NCBI GenBank assembly: GCA_025935475.1
Contig: JAICVE010000150.1
Location: 1-6,654 of the forward strand
Source of the DNA: Nitrospira sp.
GTDB lineage: Bacteria > Nitrospirota > Nitrospiria > Nitrospirales > Nitrospiraceae
Reading direction: 5' to 3'
DNA length: 6,654 bases
How positions within the stretch are numbered: position 1 is the first letter of the stretch; each line of letters starts with the position of its first letter. A program made the position numbers and the translations under genes. The notes below the pieces were generated by a model. It was not told the origin of the DNA, did not search any database, and was given only the letters and a program-made list of their open reading frames with translations. Positions 5,670 through 6,654 of the stretch are shown here, piece after piece.

Positions 5670-6359
5670 ATGTCGACACTGCAAGCGCTCATTTTCGATT
5701 TCGACGGCGTCATTGCCAACACAGAGCCGTTGCATTATGCCGGCCTGCATCAAGCGCTAAAAGAAATCGGCATCGAGCTGACGGAAGCGGAATACTACGC
5801 CGACTACCTCGGATATGACGACCGCGGATGCATTCTGACAGCGCTGGCAGCGAATCATCGTCCCGCCGATGCCGCCGTTGTCGGCCGTTTGATGAAGCGG
5901 AAAGCCGAGGCCTATCTCGAATCAGTCAGGCACCATCAGGTGATCTTTCCCGGTGTCCCCGAATTCGTCCACAAAGCTGCCCACGCTTATCCCATGGCCA
6001 TTGCATCCGGCGCGTTGCGGCATGAAATTGAGTACATTCTAGACACCGCTGGTCTCCGACCAGCCTTTCGGCACATTATCAGCGCGGAAGATGTGACCAG
6101 AGGCAAACCGGACCCACAGCCGTTTCTCCTCGCGTTGAAAGCACTCCAGCAACGCGACGCCGGCCTCATTCCGGCCTCGTGCCTGGTGATCGAAGATTCA
6201 CTGCCTGGAGTGCGCGGTGCACGAGCCGCCGGCATGACGGTGTTGGCAGTGACAAACACGCACACTGTTCAGGACCTGCACGAGGCGCATGCCATCACGA
6301 ATAGCCTCTTGGAGACCGATCTCACAGAGCTGCGCACTCGTCTATGGCCAGCCGCCTGA
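5670..6359 (+). CDS. HAD-superfamily hydrolase, beta-phosphoglucomutase-like
   Basis: This 229-residue protein has all four HAD motifs. Motif I is DFDGVIANTEPLH with nucleophile D10 and acid/base D12; motif II has S113 in IASGA; motif III has K146 in RGKPDP; motif IV is VIEDSLPGVRGARAAGM with E175-D176 binding magnesium. A helical cap lies between motif I and about residue 90, as in the phosphatase/phosphomutase subfamily that includes beta-phosphoglucomutase and phosphoglycolate phosphatase. By family knowledge it is a cytoplasmic, Mg-dependent enzyme acting on a small phosphorylated metabolite; the exact substrate cannot be read from the sequence. ATG 5670 puts motif I at the usual distance from the N-terminus, but no Shine-Dalgarno is visible before it. 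An ATG at 5650 is in another frame. The gene has its own promoter candidate and is followed after 12 bases by the cobalamin-binding-type gene, so the two are probably cotranscribed. Confidence 0.9.
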   Translation: MSTLQALIFDFDGVIANTEPLHYAGLHQALKEIGIELTEAEYYADYLGYDDRGCILTALAANHRPADAAVVGRLMKRKAEAYLESVRHHQVIFPGVPEFVHKAAHAYPMAIASGALRHEIEYILDTAGLRPAFRHIISAEDVTRGKPDPQPFLLALKALQQRDAGLIPASCLVIEDSLPGVRGARAAGMTVLAVTNTHTVQDLHEAHAITNSLLETDLTELRTRLWPAA

Positions 6360-6371
6360 GAGGACGCTGAT

Positions 6372-6654
6372 ATGCGAATCTGCTCGCTTGTGCCGGGCGC
6401 AACCGAGGTCGTCATGGCGCTCGAGTTGGCCGACTCGCTCGTCGCCATCAGCCACGAGTGCGACTATCCACCGGCCGTCCGCCGTGTTCCGGTCGTGGTC
6501 CGCCCCGCTGTCGATTCGGAGGGCACGGATAGCGCGGATATCGAGCGCCAGGTCAAGGCGCTGACGTCGTCGGGACAACCGCTGTATCGCGTGGATGAGC
6601 GGGCCTTGGCTGTGGCGCGGCCAGACATCATTCTGACCCAGGACATTTGTCACG
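6372..6654 (+). CDS. Cobalamin-binding-type protein (BtuF/TroA fold), 3' end outside the window
   Basis: The frame stays open from ATG 6372 to the window end, giving 94 residues. GAGGA at 6360-6364 lies seven bases upstream, a strong ribosome site, and the gene follows the HAD gene by 12 bases. The sequence opens directly with the first strand of the domain, RICSLVPGATEVVMAL, followed by SHECDYP (27-33), VPVVVRP, LYRVDE and ARPDIILTQDIC (82-93). These are typical of the ABC substrate-binding (TroA-like) proteins commonly named cobalamin-binding proteins. Family members of this type run to nearly 300 residues, so about two thirds is missing. There is no signal peptide or lipoprotein signal, unlike periplasmic BtuF, so a cytoplasmic corrinoid-binding or other role is possible. 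The B12-dependent nrdJ lies upstream in the same direction, but whether the ligand is really cobalamin is an inference from the family name. Confidence 0.83.
   Translation, partial: MRICSLVPGATEVVMALELADSLVAISHECDYPPAVRRVPVVVRPAVDSEGTDSADIERQVKALTSSGQPLYRVDERALAVARPDIILTQDICH

Noticed and set aside
5081..5753. Long minus-strand open frames opposite the SH3b-like gene (for example 5081-5467 and 5259-5753)
   Set aside because: They are antisense to low-complexity Ala/Pro/Thr codons that rarely give stops on the other strand. Their translations are compositionally odd and show no motifs.

Overview
This is a GC-rich bacterial chromosome window (about 60% G+C by eye) that is almost entirely coding, with short gaps and no RNA genes, insertion sequences, prophage genes or CRISPR arrays that I can see. 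The mix of genes is compatible with Nitrospira or a related Nitrospirota lineage: an FHA protein, a cysteine-repeat membrane protein, a YjbQ-family protein, a coenzyme-B12-dependent ribonucleotide reductase and a signal-less cobalamin-binding-type protein. That assignment is an impression from gene style, not a database result.

Layout: (1) 1-645 (+) is the 3' part of an FHA-domain protein with one intact and one degenerate FHA domain. (2) 691-2962 holds three minus-strand genes: a membrane-anchored protein with two four-cysteine GLG1-type repeats (691-1293), an unrecognised acidic 337-residue protein (1419-2432) and a YjbQ/UPF0047 protein (2549-2962). The gaps between them are 125 and 116 bases, so they are not a tight operon. 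(3) From 2963 all genes run on the plus strand: class II ribonucleotide reductase nrdJ (3059-4831), a membrane-anchored SH3b-like protein with a long Ala/Pro/Thr linker (4923-5579), a HAD phosphatase of the beta-phosphoglucomutase type (5670-6359) and, 12 bases later, the start of a BtuF/TroA-fold cobalamin-binding-type protein (6372 to the window end).

How they fit together: the one clear functional theme is cobalamin. NrdJ needs adenosylcobalamin to make deoxynucleotides, and the last gene belongs to a family commonly named cobalamin-binding proteins, although two genes and a probable terminator separate them. The rest looks like housekeeping and envelope genes of a free-living bacterium. 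I see no convincing new multi-gene system. The points most worth a second look are the nrdJ start (a perfect TATAAT lies five bases before the apparent ATG), the bacterial GLG1-type cysteine-repeat protein, the unrecognised 337-residue protein and the unusual short C-terminus of NrdJ.

No gene-free stretch exceeds 300 bases. The gaps are 646-690, 1294-1418, 2433-2548, 2963-3058, 4832-4922, 5580-5669 and 6360-6371; what can be seen in them is listed below.
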